Origin: Bacillota bacterium
GTDB taxonomy: Bacteria > Bacillota > Clostridia > Oscillospirales > Ruminococcaceae
Reading direction: 5' to 3'
NCBI GenBank assembly: GCA_023458875.1
Contig: JAEWXO010000006.1
Span: 39,953-103,952, forward strand
DNA: 64,000 nucleotides
This document shows positions 50,965 to 60,467 of the stretch, one piece after another; positions within the stretch are counted from its first letter, which is position 1, and every line of letters starts with the position of its first letter. A program made the translations under genes and the position numbers. The notes beneath the pieces are model-generated. The model saw nothing but the letters and a program-made list of their open reading frames with translations, made no database searches and had not been told where the DNA came from.

Positions 50965-52152
50965 TTACTTGAGTCCCGCCATAAGTCCGTCAACGACATC
51001 CCTGTATATCCATCTGATGCTTTTACGGCTTAATAATCCGAAAGCACTGTCGCCGCCAAGATAGGTGCCGTTGTCCCACCATATGCATGGTATTCCGACA
51101 GCTCCGGCAGTGCTTATATAATATCTGCTCCACTCGGCGCGGGCTTCGTTGTTGTCGCGGCTGGAAGCACCCATTTCGCCTATTATTACGGGAGTACCCT
51201 TATCAATGAATGTTGTTTTTAATAAAGAGAAAAGATTATCTATCTCCTGGGTACAGGAAGGGTCGTCCTTGCTCCAGGCAGCGGTTCCGTTTGGAGCAAG
51301 TGCAAAATCATATGGAATATAGGCATGAACGGATACGATAAGCTTGTCGTCTCCGGCAGGAACAGTCAATGCACGTATGGCTTTTTCTGTACTGCTTGCA
51401 GCATATGTTGGTATCATAAGATGACGCTTGGGGTTATTTCCTCCGAGTCCTCTGATAGTGTCGACAAATACCTGATTGAGCCGGTTTATAACCTCATGGC
51501 TCTCTTCGTCACCGCCGCTCCATTCAGAAGGTGTACCTATTTTTCGCGGTTCGTTCATTCCCTCAAATATCAGCTTTTCATTATATCCCTCAAAGTAGTC
51601 GCCTATCTGAGTCCATATCTTTTTAAGCTCGTCAGAGTTCTCATCAAAATGAGCATTGTCAGGGAAAATCCAGTCTTCATGGTGCGTGTTAAGTATAATG
51701 AACATATCGTTGTTTACGCAGTAGTCGACTATTTCACCTACACGGTTGAGCCAGGCCGCGTCGATAGTATATGTGTCATCGTCAGAAAGGTGCTCTCCCC
51801 ATGATACGGGTATTCTTATTATATTAAAACCGGCGTCCGATACCGTGTCGATGATTTCCTGGGTGGTTATGACGTTTCCCCAGCCGGTTTCATAGCTTTC
51901 AGGGCTTTCGTTAAGCCTGCCTGTTGTTGAATCCATTGTGTTTCCGAGGTTCCAGCCTATTTTTATTTCGCTTACAAGCTCGGAGGATGGGATATCGCGT
52001 ATGGGGGATAGTTCTTTTGTGGATGAATGGGAGGTGGTTTCTTTGTTTGAAGATGAGGTTTTTGTTTGTGAATTGCATGAGGTGGAGATTGAGAGGATTA
52101 TTAAGGCGGTGAAAAGTGGTTTTAATAAATTTTTCTTTAAAATATTTTTCAT
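50965..52152 (-). CDS. Lipoprotein GH5 endoglucanase (cellulase)
   Basis: 395 residues. Lipoprotein signal (SISTSC, Cys26), a Ser/Thr-rich spacer (27-50) and a complete GH5 domain resembling subfamily 4: IGWNLGNTMDS, ETGWGN, FNIIRIPVSW, NTHHEDW, FEGMNEPR with acid/base Glu201, VSVHAYIPYDF and VIIGEMGAS with nucleophile Glu326, ending WWDNG. Subfamily 4 enzymes cut cellulose, xyloglucan or mixed glucans. There is no dockerin: the enzyme is tied to the membrane by lipid instead of to a scaffoldin, and probably acts on oligosaccharides near the cell. Monocistronic on the minus strand. Confidence 0.93.
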   Translation of the reverse strand: MKNILKKNLLKPLFTALIILSISTSCNSQTKTSSSNKETTSHSSTKELSPIRDIPSSELVSEIKIGWNLGNTMDSTTGRLNESPESYETGWGNVITTQEIIDTVSDAGFNIIRIPVSWGEHLSDDDTYTIDAAWLNRVGEIVDYCVNNDMFIILNTHHEDWIFPDNAHFDENSDELKKIWTQIGDYFEGYNEKLIFEGMNEPRKIGTPSEWSGGDEESHEVINRLNQVFVDTIRGLGGNNPKRHLMIPTYAASSTEKAIRALTVPAGDDKLIVSVHAYIPYDFALAPNGTAAWSKDDPSCTQEIDNLFSLLKTTFIDKGTPVIIGEMGASSRDNNEARAEWSRYYISTAGAVGIPCIWWDNGTYLGGDSAFGLLSRKSIRWIYRDVVDGLMAGLK

Positions 52153-52233
52153 TTTGGGCTCCTTTTTTGATATAGGGGGGAGTAATGATGGGGAATATTG
52201 GTGGTTAAGCTTAGACGGTCAAGTCATTTTTAT

Positions 52234-52291
52234 GCAGGGATTTCGACTCGTGCCGAGTCGACCGGGCTTTCCGGTCGCCCTGGATCTTCGG
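52234..52291 (-). repeat. Dispersed two-hairpin element, copy 10 (minus strand)
   Basis: On the minus strand: CCGAAGATCCAGGGCGACCG, first hairpin intact, second CGACTC-GGCAC-GAGTCG. It lies downstream of tRNA-Leu and upstream of the GH5 gene in their shared direction. Confidence 0.88.
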
Positions 52292-52339
52292 AGACATAGA
52301 CCTTTGGTTATGGCTTAAGAGTAACGAAAATACAGAAAT

Positions 52340-52370
52340 AATGCCGGCAAAGTTTAAATTTGCCGGCATT
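52340..52370 (-). terminator. Terminator of the tRNA-Leu gene
   Basis: AATGCCGGCAAA (52340-52351) pairs with TTTGCCGGCATT (52359-52370). On the minus strand it is followed by ATTTCTGTATTTT. It lies 25 bases past the tRNA. Confidence 0.75.
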
Positions 52371-52394
52371 AATAAAATTTTACGAAGTAAGAAG

Positions 52395-52478
52395 TGCGGA
52401 TAACAGGACTTGAACCTGCATGAGATTGCTCTCACTAGCACCTGAAGCTAGCGCGTCTGCCAATTTCGCCATATCCGC
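52395..52478 (-). tRNA. tRNA-Leu (anticodon CAG)
   Basis: On the minus strand a full class II tRNA: acceptor GCGGATA / TATCCGC, D-loop with AAATTGGCAGA, anticodon stem CTAGC / GCTAG around TTCAGGT (anticodon CAG, reads CUG), long variable arm TGAGA-GCAA-TCTCA and TPsiC arm with GGTTCAAGTCC. The discriminator is A; CCA is not encoded. Confidence 0.96.
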
Positions 52479-52517
52479 ATAATGGGGTGTCATAATTTTT
52501 AACGCTATGACTTAATA

Positions 52518-52546
52518 ATTATATCATATAATTTTATTTTTTGCAA
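52518..52546 (-). promoter_or_regulatory. Promoter of tRNA-Leu (minus strand)
   Basis: On the minus strand TTGCAA (52546-52541), 17 bases, TATAAT (52523-52518), about 40 bases before the tRNA. Confidence 0.85.
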
Positions 52547-52579
52547 CACCTTTTCAAAGAAAAATTATCTGATTTTGTA

Positions 52580-52607
52580 TTGACTTTTCTGACAGGTTTG
52601 TTATAAT
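52580..52607 (+). promoter_or_regulatory. Promoter of the surface-polysaccharide operon
   Basis: TTGACT (52580-52585), 16 bases, TATAAT (52602-52607). Divergent from the tRNA promoter. The leader to ATG 52770 is about 155 bases and open in the same frame. Confidence 0.8.
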
Positions 52608-52769
52608 GAAATGTGTATGTAATTGCAGCCGGCTATATTCAGACAGAATATTTACCGGTATCTGGAACCCGCCATTCGGAAGGCAGAGGATATTCTGTCT
52701 TATAGTTTTATTATTAAGGAGAAGCGAAAAGCTTTGAAAAGAATAAAAACAGATGTATTCGGGGAAAAT

Positions 52770-54134
52770 ATGAAAAATAAAGAAAAATACAAAAAAATGA
52801 TTCAGTGGGGATCTACCGTTGTTAATGTTTCACTTCTGACAGCGGCATTCGCAGTCGTATGGTATATCTGTTATTCAAATGAAATAGTATTGCCGTTTTA
52901 CAGAAAAGGTAACTGGATGGTTATCGGGATATATGCTGTTATAACTCTTGTTTTCAATAAGGTCTACGGGAGCTATGATGTCGGATATCTGAGAAAGACG
53001 GAGGCTTTTTATTCACAGATAATATCTGCATTTGTGGTAAATATAATAGAGTATTGTCAGATAAGCGTTATAGGAAGAACCTTTATGTCGTTTATACCTG
53101 TTGCGTTTCTTACACTTATAGATATTATAATACTTCTTTTATGGACTATAATTTACGGCATGATATACAGCCGTCTCTATCCGCCAAGAAAAATGATAAT
53201 AGTATATGGCAGTAAAAAGGCCGGAAATCTTGTTGTGAAAATGAGTCAGAGAGCGGACAAGTACATAATATCAGCATCCGTAAGTGCAGACGAACCGCTC
53301 GATACTATAAAGCAGAAAATATCAGATTACAACGGTGTCATAATATGTGATGTTCATGACAAGCTCAGGAATGATATACTTAAGTATTGCTTTGACAGAT
53401 CAATAAGGGTTTACCTGTCTCCTAAAATATCAGACATACTCATAAGAGGTGCGCAGGAGATAAATCTTTTTGATTCGCCGCTTCTGCTTTTCAGAAACGA
53501 CGGGCTGGCATTTGAGTCAAGGCTTTTAAAAAGAGCGTTTGACGTTTTGTTTTCGCTTATTCTTCTTCCGGTGCTTTTGCCTGTTATGGGCGTTATTGCA
53601 ATTGCAGTAAAGCTGTATGACGGCGGCCCGGTTATATACAAGCAGGAAAGACTTACGATAAATGGAAAAAGGTTTAACGTGCTTAAGTTCAGAAGTATGA
53701 TAGCTGATGCTGAAAAGGACGGTGTGGCAAGACTTGCTACTGACTCTGATGACAGAATAACTCCTGTAGGCGCTTTCCTCAGAAAATGCAGACTTGACGA
53801 GATTCCGCAGTTTTTTAATATATTAAAGGGTGATATGTCGTTTGTAGGACCGAGACCTGAAAGACCTGAGATTGCAGAGCAGTACGAGGTCGAGATGGAG
53901 GAGTTCAGCTTCAGGCTGACTGTAAAGGCAGGGCTTACGGGGTATGCACAGATAATGGGTAAGTATGATACAACTCCATATGACAAACTCAAGATGGATC
54001 TTATGTATATAGAGAAGTTTTCGGTTATAAATGATTTAAAGATTTTGTTTATGACGCTTAAGATTATGATTTTTCCGGGAAAGACAAATGAAGAGGAAAA
54101 TTTATTAAATATTAATAATTCTGAAAAGCGATAG
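52770..54134 (+). CDS. Polyprenyl-phosphate sugar-1-phosphate transferase (priming glycosyltransferase)
   Basis: About 454 residues: four to five N-terminal membrane helices (15-140), a central cytoplasmic region (IIVYGSKKAGNLVVKM), a further helix (about 260-285) and the catalytic Bac_transf domain with KRAFDVLFSLILLPVLLPVM, KQERLTINGKRFNVLKFRSM, RKCRLDEIPQFFNILKGDMS and GPRPERPE. It moves the first sugar phosphate onto the lipid carrier and so starts the repeat unit. First gene of the operon. Start uncertain: ATG 52770 (GGGGA upstream) is chosen; TTG 52734 with AAGGAG is possible. Confidence 0.9.
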   Translation: MKNKEKYKKMIQWGSTVVNVSLLTAAFAVVWYICYSNEIVLPFYRKGNWMVIGIYAVITLVFNKVYGSYDVGYLRKTEAFYSQIISAFVVNIIEYCQISVIGRTFMSFIPVAFLTLIDIIILLLWTIIYGMIYSRLYPPRKMIIVYGSKKAGNLVVKMSQRADKYIISASVSADEPLDTIKQKISDYNGVIICDVHDKLRNDILKYCFDRSIRVYLSPKISDILIRGAQEINLFDSPLLLFRNDGLAFESRLLKRAFDVLFSLILLPVLLPVMGVIAIAVKLYDGGPVIYKQERLTINGKRFNVLKFRSMIADAEKDGVARLATDSDDRITPVGAFLRKCRLDEIPQFFNILKGDMSFVGPRPERPEIAEQYEVEMEEFSFRLTVKAGLTGYAQIMGKYDTTPYDKLKMDLMYIEKFSVINDLKILFMTLKIMIFPGKTNEEENLLNINNSEKR

Positions 54135-54180
54135 AGTATGGCTTTTAAAATGTAAAAGGACGAAAGGAAATGGTTGATTA

Positions 54181-55257
54181 ATGAAAATAACAGCAGTAAT
54201 TATGGCGGGCGGACGCGGGGAGCGGTTCTGGCCGAAGAGCAGGAACAATTATCCAAAGCAGTTTTTATCTCTTACCGCTGACGGTGAAACAATGATACAG
54301 AAAACAATAAAAAGGCTTCTTCCTCTTGTGGCTATCGAGGATATTTTTATTGTAACAAATGAAAACTATGTCGGTATTATAAACGAACAGCTTCCGGATA
54401 TTCCGCAGGAAAACATTCTTGCTGAGCCTGTTGCGAGAAATACAGCTCCGTGTATAGCGCTTGCGGCTGCAGTTATAAATAAAAAATATGACGATGCAGT
54501 TATGATGGTTCTTCCGTCAGATCATCTGATAAAATATGAAGAATTATATCTTGACACTATGCGAAATGCGATAAAGGTAGCAAAAAGAGATGAAAACCTT
54601 GTTACTATAGGAATAACCCCGACATACCCTGAAACAGGTTATGGCTATATAAACTTTTTCAGAAGTGACGAAGATGATACGGCAGGTGTTTACAGGGTTA
54701 AAAGATTTGTTGAAAAGCCATGCCTTGAGGTTGCAAGGGAATACCTTGATTCCGGAAAATATCTCTGGAACAGCGGCATGTTTGTATGGAAGGTCTCCTC
54801 CATCATGAAAAACTTTGAAAAGTTCCTCCCTGCAATGTATGAGGGATTTCTTAAAATGAAAGAAAGTGCAGGAACTGAAAAGTTTAAAGAAACCCTTGCC
54901 GGGTGCTTTAATGAATTTCAGTCCGAGTCAATTGACTTTGGAATTATGGAAAAGGCAGACAACATATACACTCTCTCCGGAAGCTTTGGATGGGATGATG
55001 TCGGAAGCTGGCTTGCACTTGAAAAAATCAACAAGACAGATGAATGCGGAAACTACATTTCAGGTGATGTTATCACAATAAACACAAACAAAAGCATAAT
55101 ATGCGGAAACAAAAAACTCATAGCTACTGTGGGACTTGAAGACATTATTGTTGTCGATACCGATGATGCAACACTTATCTGTTCAAAGAGCAGTACACAG
55201 GATGTAAAAAAGGTCATTGAAAACCTAAAAATCTGCAACAGGCGAGAGCTTGTATAA
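54181..55257 (+). CDS. manC: Mannose-1-phosphate guanylyltransferase
   Basis: 358 residues forming GDP-mannose from mannose-1-phosphate and GTP. Signature at the N-terminus (IMAGGRGERFWPKSRNNYPK), then QENILAEPVARNTAPCIALA, VLPSDHLI, FVEKPCLEVA and SFGWDDVGSW. The C-terminal phosphomannose isomerase domain of the long ManC/AlgA form is absent. Followed 46 bases later by gmd, which uses its product. Confidence 0.95.
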   Translation: MKITAVIMAGGRGERFWPKSRNNYPKQFLSLTADGETMIQKTIKRLLPLVAIEDIFIVTNENYVGIINEQLPDIPQENILAEPVARNTAPCIALAAAVINKKYDDAVMMVLPSDHLIKYEELYLDTMRNAIKVAKRDENLVTIGITPTYPETGYGYINFFRSDEDDTAGVYRVKRFVEKPCLEVAREYLDSGKYLWNSGMFVWKVSSIMKNFEKFLPAMYEGFLKMKESAGTEKFKETLAGCFNEFQSESIDFGIMEKADNIYTLSGSFGWDDVGSWLALEKINKTDECGNYISGDVITINTNKSIICGNKKLIATVGLEDIIVVDTDDATLICSKSSTQDVKKVIENLKICNRRELV

Positions 55258-55303
55258 ATTTTAACATACAAAATATTTTATTTTTATTATTAGGAGAATT
55301 AAA

Positions 55304-56338
55304 ATGAAAAATGCGTTAATTACAGGTATCACAGGACAGGACGGTTCATATCTTGCAGAGCTTTTACTCGAAAACAATTACAACGTTTACGGTATAATGA
55401 GAAGAAAGAGCGTTGTTGACTACGGAAACGTTGAGCATATAAAGGACAAAATAAACTTTATATATGCTGATATGACAGATGAAATATCACTTATAAATGC
55501 AATGAAAATTTCACAGGCTGACGAAGTATATAACCTGGCTGCACAGTCATTTGTAGCAACAAGCTGGGAACAGCCTCTTGCAACTGCTGAAATAGACGCT
55601 ATAGGTGTTACAAATATGCTCGAAGCAATCAGAAACGTAAAGCCTTCATGCCGTTTCTATCAGGCATCAACATCCGAAATGTTCGGACTCGTTCAGGAAA
55701 TGCCTCAGCGTGAAACAACACCTTTTTACCCAAGAAGCCCATACGGAGTTGCAAAGCTTTATGGTCACTGGATAACAAAGAATTACCGTGAGAGCTACGA
55801 TCTTTTTGCATGCTCAGGCATTCTTTTCAATCATGAAAGTGAAAGAAGAGGAAAGGAATTTGTAACAAGAAAAATTACAGATGCAGTGGCAAGAATAAAG
55901 AACGGACTCCAGGAATACATGGAGCTCGGAAATCTTGATTCAAAGAGAGACTGGGGACATTCAAAGGATTATGTAAAGGCTATGTGGCTTATGCTCCAGC
56001 AGGACACACCTGATGACTTTGTTATAGCAACAAATGAAACAAGAACAGTAAGAGAGTTTGTAGATACAGCGTTCAGATGCGCAGGTATTGAGGTTGAATG
56101 GAAGGGAACAGGCGTAGAGGAAACAGGTATAAACAAGGCGAACGGAAAGACTGTTGTAAAGGTATCAGAGAAATTCTTCAGACCTGCAGAAGTAGACGTT
56201 CTTCTCGGAAATCCTGAAAAGGCTGAAAAGAACCTTGGCTGGAAGAGAGAAATTCCGTTTACAGAGCTCGTTGACCGTATGGTTAAAAACGATATGGCTC
56301 TTGTAGAAAAAGAAATTAAAATAAGCAAAATTGATTAA
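55304..56338 (+). CDS. gmd: GDP-mannose 4,6-dehydratase
   Basis: 344 residues, SDR fold: GITGQDGSYLAELLLENNY, NLAAQSFVATSWEQP, STSEMFGLVQEMPQ with YGVAKLYGHWITKNYRESY (catalytic Tyr-Lys), and FNHESERRGKEFVTRKI. It converts GDP-D-mannose to GDP-4-keto-6-deoxy-D-mannose, the branch point for D-rhamnose, L-fucose and perosamine. Common codons and a strong ribosome binding site (TTAGGAGAATT) suggest good expression. Confidence 0.96.
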   Translation: MKNALITGITGQDGSYLAELLLENNYNVYGIMRRKSVVDYGNVEHIKDKINFIYADMTDEISLINAMKISQADEVYNLAAQSFVATSWEQPLATAEIDAIGVTNMLEAIRNVKPSCRFYQASTSEMFGLVQEMPQRETTPFYPRSPYGVAKLYGHWITKNYRESYDLFACSGILFNHESERRGKEFVTRKITDAVARIKNGLQEYMELGNLDSKRDWGHSKDYVKAMWLMLQQDTPDDFVIATNETRTVREFVDTAFRCAGIEVEWKGTGVEETGINKANGKTVVKVSEKFFRPAEVDVLLGNPEKAEKNLGWKREIPFTELVDRMVKNDMALVEKEIKISKID

Positions 56339-56356
56339 GAATAGTAGGTTGACAAT

Positions 56357-57508
56357 TTGAAAATTTCATTTGATGTACTGCCGCTTATCAGTGATAAAAT
56401 GTCAGGGATAGGATATTGTCAGGCAGGACTCGTGGGTTCGATGATAAAATCAAATCCTGAAGACTTATACACCTATGAGTATTTTTCGAGAAAAGATCAT
56501 GAGATAAAACGAAACAGGCTGAGTGCTTTTATGCAGGAAAACTGCAGAATAAATGAATCGCATTTTTCAGGCTTTTTATACCGGACAGTCATGAATATGA
56601 TACCGATTCCGTATTCGTTATTTTTCGGAAAAAAATCAGAGCTTACTCATTTTTTTAATTACATTATACCGCCGTTTGTTCATGGGAAAAAGGTCGTTAC
56701 CATTCATGATATGGTAATAAAGGCTTATCCCGAAACGGTGAGATTCCGTACAAAGCAGCTCCTGTATACAGGAATGAAAAAATCAATGAGACGCGCTGAC
56801 GTTATAATAACTGATTCGGAATTCAGCAAATCAGAAATTATAAAATATTATCCTAAATATAAGGATAAGATAAAAGTAATTTACTGCGGTGTAAATCTCG
56901 AAAAATTTCACCCGATAAATGATTCTGAGCGTATAAATACCGTTAAAAAAAATCTTGAAATAACAGGTGATTATTTTCTTTATCTCGGAACAATAGAACC
57001 GAGAAAAAATCTCGAACGTCTTATTGAAGCCTACAGGATTCTGCTCGATAAAGACATAAACGTTCCGTCTCTTGTAATGGCAGGAGGAAAGGGATGGCTG
57101 AACAGCGGCATATATCAGAAAGTAACAGAGCTTCATCTGGAGGACAAGGTAAAGTTTACAAAGTATATTCCGGATGAAGATATGTGCCCGCTTATAAACG
57201 GTGCTACGGCATTTGTTTTCCCGTCAATATATGAGGGATTCGGAATGCCGCCGCTTGAAGCCATGGCATGCGGAGTCCCTGTCATTTCCTCAGGCGCAGC
57301 ATCACTTCCCGAGGTCGTAGGCGACTGTGCAGTAATAGTTGATGCATATTCCCCTCAGTCAATATGTGACGGTATGTATAAGATATATTCAGATGAAAAG
57401 CTCAGAGCTGACCTTAAAAAAAGAGGCCCTGAAAGAGCCGCCCGGTTTACCTGGGAACAATCAGCCAGCGCACTTCACGATATTTATAAAGAAGTAACAG
57501 GTAAGTGA
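56357..57508 (+). CDS. Glycosyltransferase family 4 (first)
   Basis: 383 residues with the GT-B fold of GT4: LGTIEPRKNLERLIEAYRIL in the nucleotide-binding half and FVFPSIYEGFGMPPLEAMAC, the EX7E motif, at about 290-309. It resembles mannosyl- and rhamnosyltransferases (WbaZ-like). Starts with TTG 56357 (GTAGG upstream), because the conserved N-terminus KISFDVLPLISDKMSGIG begins right there. Donor is probably a GDP-sugar made by the neighbours. Confidence 0.9.
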   Translation: MKISFDVLPLISDKMSGIGYCQAGLVGSMIKSNPEDLYTYEYFSRKDHEIKRNRLSAFMQENCRINESHFSGFLYRTVMNMIPIPYSLFFGKKSELTHFFNYIIPPFVHGKKVVTIHDMVIKAYPETVRFRTKQLLYTGMKKSMRRADVIITDSEFSKSEIIKYYPKYKDKIKVIYCGVNLEKFHPINDSERINTVKKNLEITGDYFLYLGTIEPRKNLERLIEAYRILLDKDINVPSLVMAGGKGWLNSGIYQKVTELHLEDKVKFTKYIPDEDMCPLINGATAFVFPSIYEGFGMPPLEAMACGVPVISSGAASLPEVVGDCAVIVDAYSPQSICDGMYKIYSDEKLRADLKKRGPERAARFTWEQSASALHDIYKEVTGK

Positions 57509-57515
57509 GGCAAAC

Positions 57516-58634
57516 ATGAGAATTTTACAGGTCAATAAATTATACAGCCCGCATATAGGCGGAATAGAACGAGTAATACAGGATATTTCAGAAGGGCTCA
57601 AAGGTAAGTTTGATATAAAGGTTCTTGTGTGTCAGCCAAAAGGAAAGACAGCAGATGATATGATAAACGGCGTAAAAGTAAGACGTTCCGGAAGTATAGG
57701 AACATACTTTTCAATGCCGGTTTCTGTTCCGTTTTTGTTTCATTTCAGAAAAATGTCCAAAAAGGCAGATATAGTTCATATTCATCTGCCTTTTCCTCTT
57801 GCGGATGTAGCCTGCCTGTTATCAGGCTTTAAGGGTAAGGTTGTTCTCAGCTGGCACAGTGATATCGTAAAGCAGAAAAAATTCATGATACTTTACAAGC
57901 CTTTTATGAATGCCCTGCTTAAAAGAGCAGACTGTATATTTGTTGCGACAGAGGGACATATAAGCGGTTCGGCATATCTGAAACCGTATAAAGAAAAGTG
58001 TATAATTGTTCCTTACGGACTGGATATAAGTCTTTATGAAAATGCCCCGGCTGCTCCGGTTCTGACAGACAGGCTTAATGATAAAAGCAATAAAAAAATA
58101 CTCTTTACAGGTCGTCTTGTTTACTACAAGGGAATAGACGTTCTGTTAAGGGCGTTTAAGGATACAAGCGACTGTGAGCTGTTTGTAGCAGGGAACGGAG
58201 CTTTGCGTCAGAAGCTTATGGACGAGGCAAAGGAGAGCCGTATTGATGACCGGGTGCATTTTCTCGGAAGGCTTTCAGATGATGATTTAAAGGCTGCAAT
58301 GCGTGACTGTGACGTGTTTGTGCTGCCGTCTGTTGAAAACAGTGAGGCATTTGGTATAGTACAGATGGAAGCGATGGTTTACGGAAATCCCGTTATAAAT
58401 ACATCACTCCCTACCGGTGTTCCTTTCGTAAGCCCTGACAGGCAGAGCGGACTAACAGTAAAGCCTAAGGATGAAAAGGCGCTTGCAGAAGCGATAAACA
58501 TACTGGTGCATGACGATAAGCTAAGACTTGAATACGGCAGAAATGCATACAGGATAGTAAGAGAAAAATATGATATGAGTAAGGTTATGGATAAGATCTG
58601 CGGAATATACGAAGATTTAACTGATAGGAAGTGA
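57516..58634 (+). CDS. Glycosyltransferase family 4 (second)
   Basis: 372 residues, GT4: N-terminal VNKLYSPHIGGIERVIQDIS, then VLSWHSDIVKQKK, FTGRLVYYKGIDVLLRAF and VLPSVENSEAFGIVQMEAMV with the EX7E glutamates. Starts 7 bases after the previous gene's stop, with AAGTGAGGC upstream. Linkage specificity cannot be told; with the first GT4 it would extend the repeat unit. Confidence 0.92.
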   Translation: MRILQVNKLYSPHIGGIERVIQDISEGLKGKFDIKVLVCQPKGKTADDMINGVKVRRSGSIGTYFSMPVSVPFLFHFRKMSKKADIVHIHLPFPLADVACLLSGFKGKVVLSWHSDIVKQKKFMILYKPFMNALLKRADCIFVATEGHISGSAYLKPYKEKCIIVPYGLDISLYENAPAAPVLTDRLNDKSNKKILFTGRLVYYKGIDVLLRAFKDTSDCELFVAGNGALRQKLMDEAKESRIDDRVHFLGRLSDDDLKAAMRDCDVFVLPSVENSEAFGIVQMEAMVYGNPVINTSLPTGVPFVSPDRQSGLTVKPKDEKALAEAINILVHDDKLRLEYGRNAYRIVREKYDMSKVMDKICGIYEDLTDRK

Positions 58635-58640
58635 ATTAAA

Positions 58641-59588
58641 TTGAAGGCTCTTATAATTGGCGCTGCAGGATTTGTCGGAGGTCATCTTATGAAGCACCTG
58701 TCCGCTGACTGCGGTTATCAGGTGTGTGTTACAAAGCTTGCAAATGAGACGATAAGTACTGATGATAAAAACATCAGCGTATATGATCTTGATATACTTG
58801 ACATGAAGGCTGTATCGGAACTTTTGAGTCAGATAAAACCCGATCAGATCTATCATCTTGCGGCACAGAGCTCTGTCAGACTGTCTTGGGATAAGCCTCA
58901 GCTTACAGCAGACATAAATATAAAAGGAACTATAAATGTTCTTGAGGCCGCACGCGGACTTGATTATTCTCCGAGAATTTTACTTGTTGGGTCCGGAGAG
59001 GAATACGGCTATGTAAACTCTGATGAAATCCCTATAAATGAAACGGTTCCGCTCAGAGCAGGAAATATATATGCTGTAACAAAGGCATGTCAGGGGATGC
59101 TGGGCGAGGTTTATTCGAGAGCATATAATATGGATATAATCATGGTACGTGCATTTAATCATATAGGCCCTGCACAGTCAGATATATTTGTTGTATCGGA
59201 TTTTTGCAGACAGTCCGTAATGATAGAAAAGAATATGCGTCCGCCTGTAATTATGGTCGGAAATCTTGATGCAAAACGTGATTTTACAGATGTAAGGGAT
59301 ATAGTAAGGGCGTATTCATCACTTATGAAATCAGGAAAATCAGGACAGACATATAACGTAGGAAGCGGAAATGCAGTGAGCATCAGGCATATGCTTGATA
59401 TGATAATTGAACAGTCATCCGTAAAAATATCTGTAGAAACAGACAAATCAAGACTCCGTCCAAGCGATGTTCCTATAATAGAAGCAGATATTTCAAAGAT
59501 TACCGGCGACACAGGCTGGAAACCGTCTATCCCGATAAAACAAACAATCAACGACATTCTTGATTACTGGCGGGAAAAAGAAAAGTAA
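58641..59588 (+). CDS. rmd: GDP-4-keto-6-deoxy-D-mannose reductase (GDP-D-rhamnose forming)
   Basis: 315 residues, SDR family: IIGAAGFVGGHLMKHL, LAAQSSVRLSWDKPQLT, GSGEEYG and AVTKACQGMLGEVY in place of YxxxK, and NVGSGNAVSIRHML. It is closest to Rmd, which reduces the Gmd product to GDP-D-rhamnose; a fucose synthase (GMER) would be the alternative but typically has a different N-terminus and epimerase residues. TTG start at 58641 with AGGAAGTGA upstream. Confidence 0.82.
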   Translation: MKALIIGAAGFVGGHLMKHLSADCGYQVCVTKLANETISTDDKNISVYDLDILDMKAVSELLSQIKPDQIYHLAAQSSVRLSWDKPQLTADINIKGTINVLEAARGLDYSPRILLVGSGEEYGYVNSDEIPINETVPLRAGNIYAVTKACQGMLGEVYSRAYNMDIIMVRAFNHIGPAQSDIFVVSDFCRQSVMIEKNMRPPVIMVGNLDAKRDFTDVRDIVRAYSSLMKSGKSGQTYNVGSGNAVSIRHMLDMIIEQSSVKISVETDKSRLRPSDVPIIEADISKITGDTGWKPSIPIKQTINDILDYWREKEK

Positions 59589-59594
59589 CCCCAT

Positions 59595-59630
59595 AAGGTG
59601 TCTTGTGACAGAAAAACAAGACACTTTTTT
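59595..59630 (+). terminator. Terminator hairpin inside the polysaccharide operon
   Basis: GTGTCTTGT (59598-59606) pairs with ACAAGACAC (59616-59624), then TTTTTT. It separates the nucleotide-sugar/transferase genes from the exporter genes, so the latter may have their own promoter or depend on read-through. Confidence 0.85.
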
Positions 59631-59699
59631 AACCTTGTAAATTAATATATAATAAACTTCATATTGATGAATGTTTAAGAAAGAGGCTTGGGATTTTTT

Positions 59700-60467
59700 A
59701 TGAAAGAACTTTATGACTACAGGCAAATGATATACAGTCTTGTAAAAAAAGACCTGAGAGGACGCTATAAAGGCTCAGCTCTTGGATTTCTATGGACATT
59801 TGTAAATCCTCTGCTTCAGCTTATGGTCTATACAGTAGTCTTCTCTGTAATACTCAGAACAAATATCGATAAGTATTATCTCCACCTGTTTGTTGCACTG
59901 ATACCGTGGATTTTCTTTTCAAGTGCCATTACAGGAGGGTCAAGCTCTATTATTGCACAAAAAGACCTTGTAAAAAAAATATACTTTCCACGTGAGGTTA
60001 TACCGATTGCATACGTTACAAGCTGTTTTGTAAATATGCTGTTATGCTTTATAGTAATATTTATTGTAATAGCTTTTTCCGGTGTGCACTTTAACCTTCT
60101 GGCACTTGCATGTCTGCCTGTCATTATGATAGTTGAGTACCTGCTTGCACTTGGAATGGCGATGCTTACGTCAGCCGTAACGGTTTATTTCAGAGACCTT
60201 GAGCATATACTCGGAATAGTGACTATGGCATGGATGTATATGACACCTGTAATGTATACAATAGACCTTGTTCCTGAAAGATTCAGAGCAGTATTCGGAT
60301 TAAATCCTATGACGCCAATTATTCAGGCGTACAGGGATATTCTGTATTTTTCGAGAATGCCGAAAATAGCAACGCTTACAGAGGCATTTGTGCTTGGAAT
60401 TGTTTTTCTGGGAATAGGTGTGCTGACATTCTCAAAGCTGAAAAAGCATTTTGCGGAGGAACTGTAA
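59700..60467 (+). CDS. wzm: Polysaccharide ABC exporter permease
   Basis: 255 residues, six membrane helices, ABC-2 family. Typical opening YSLVKKDLRGRYKGSALGFL and WTFVNPLLQLMVYTVVF, then IPWIFFSSAITGGSSSI and the late YMTPVMYTIDLVPERF and LNPMTPIIQAYRDI. These are hallmarks of Wzm/TagG-type exporters of lipid-linked polysaccharide. ATG 59700 preferred to TTG 59688. Followed directly by its ATPase. Confidence 0.95.
   Translation: MKELYDYRQMIYSLVKKDLRGRYKGSALGFLWTFVNPLLQLMVYTVVFSVILRTNIDKYYLHLFVALIPWIFFSSAITGGSSSIIAQKDLVKKIYFPREVIPIAYVTSCFVNMLLCFIVIFIVIAFSGVHFNLLALACLPVIMIVEYLLALGMAMLTSAVTVYFRDLEHILGIVTMAWMYMTPVMYTIDLVPERFRAVFGLNPMTPIIQAYRDILYFSRMPKIATLTEAFVLGIVFLGIGVLTFSKLKKHFAEEL

Noticed and set aside
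53411..53992. Minus-strand ORF of 193 codons opposite the priming transferase
   Set aside because: Antisense shadow of a well-conserved catalytic domain; no family resemblance.
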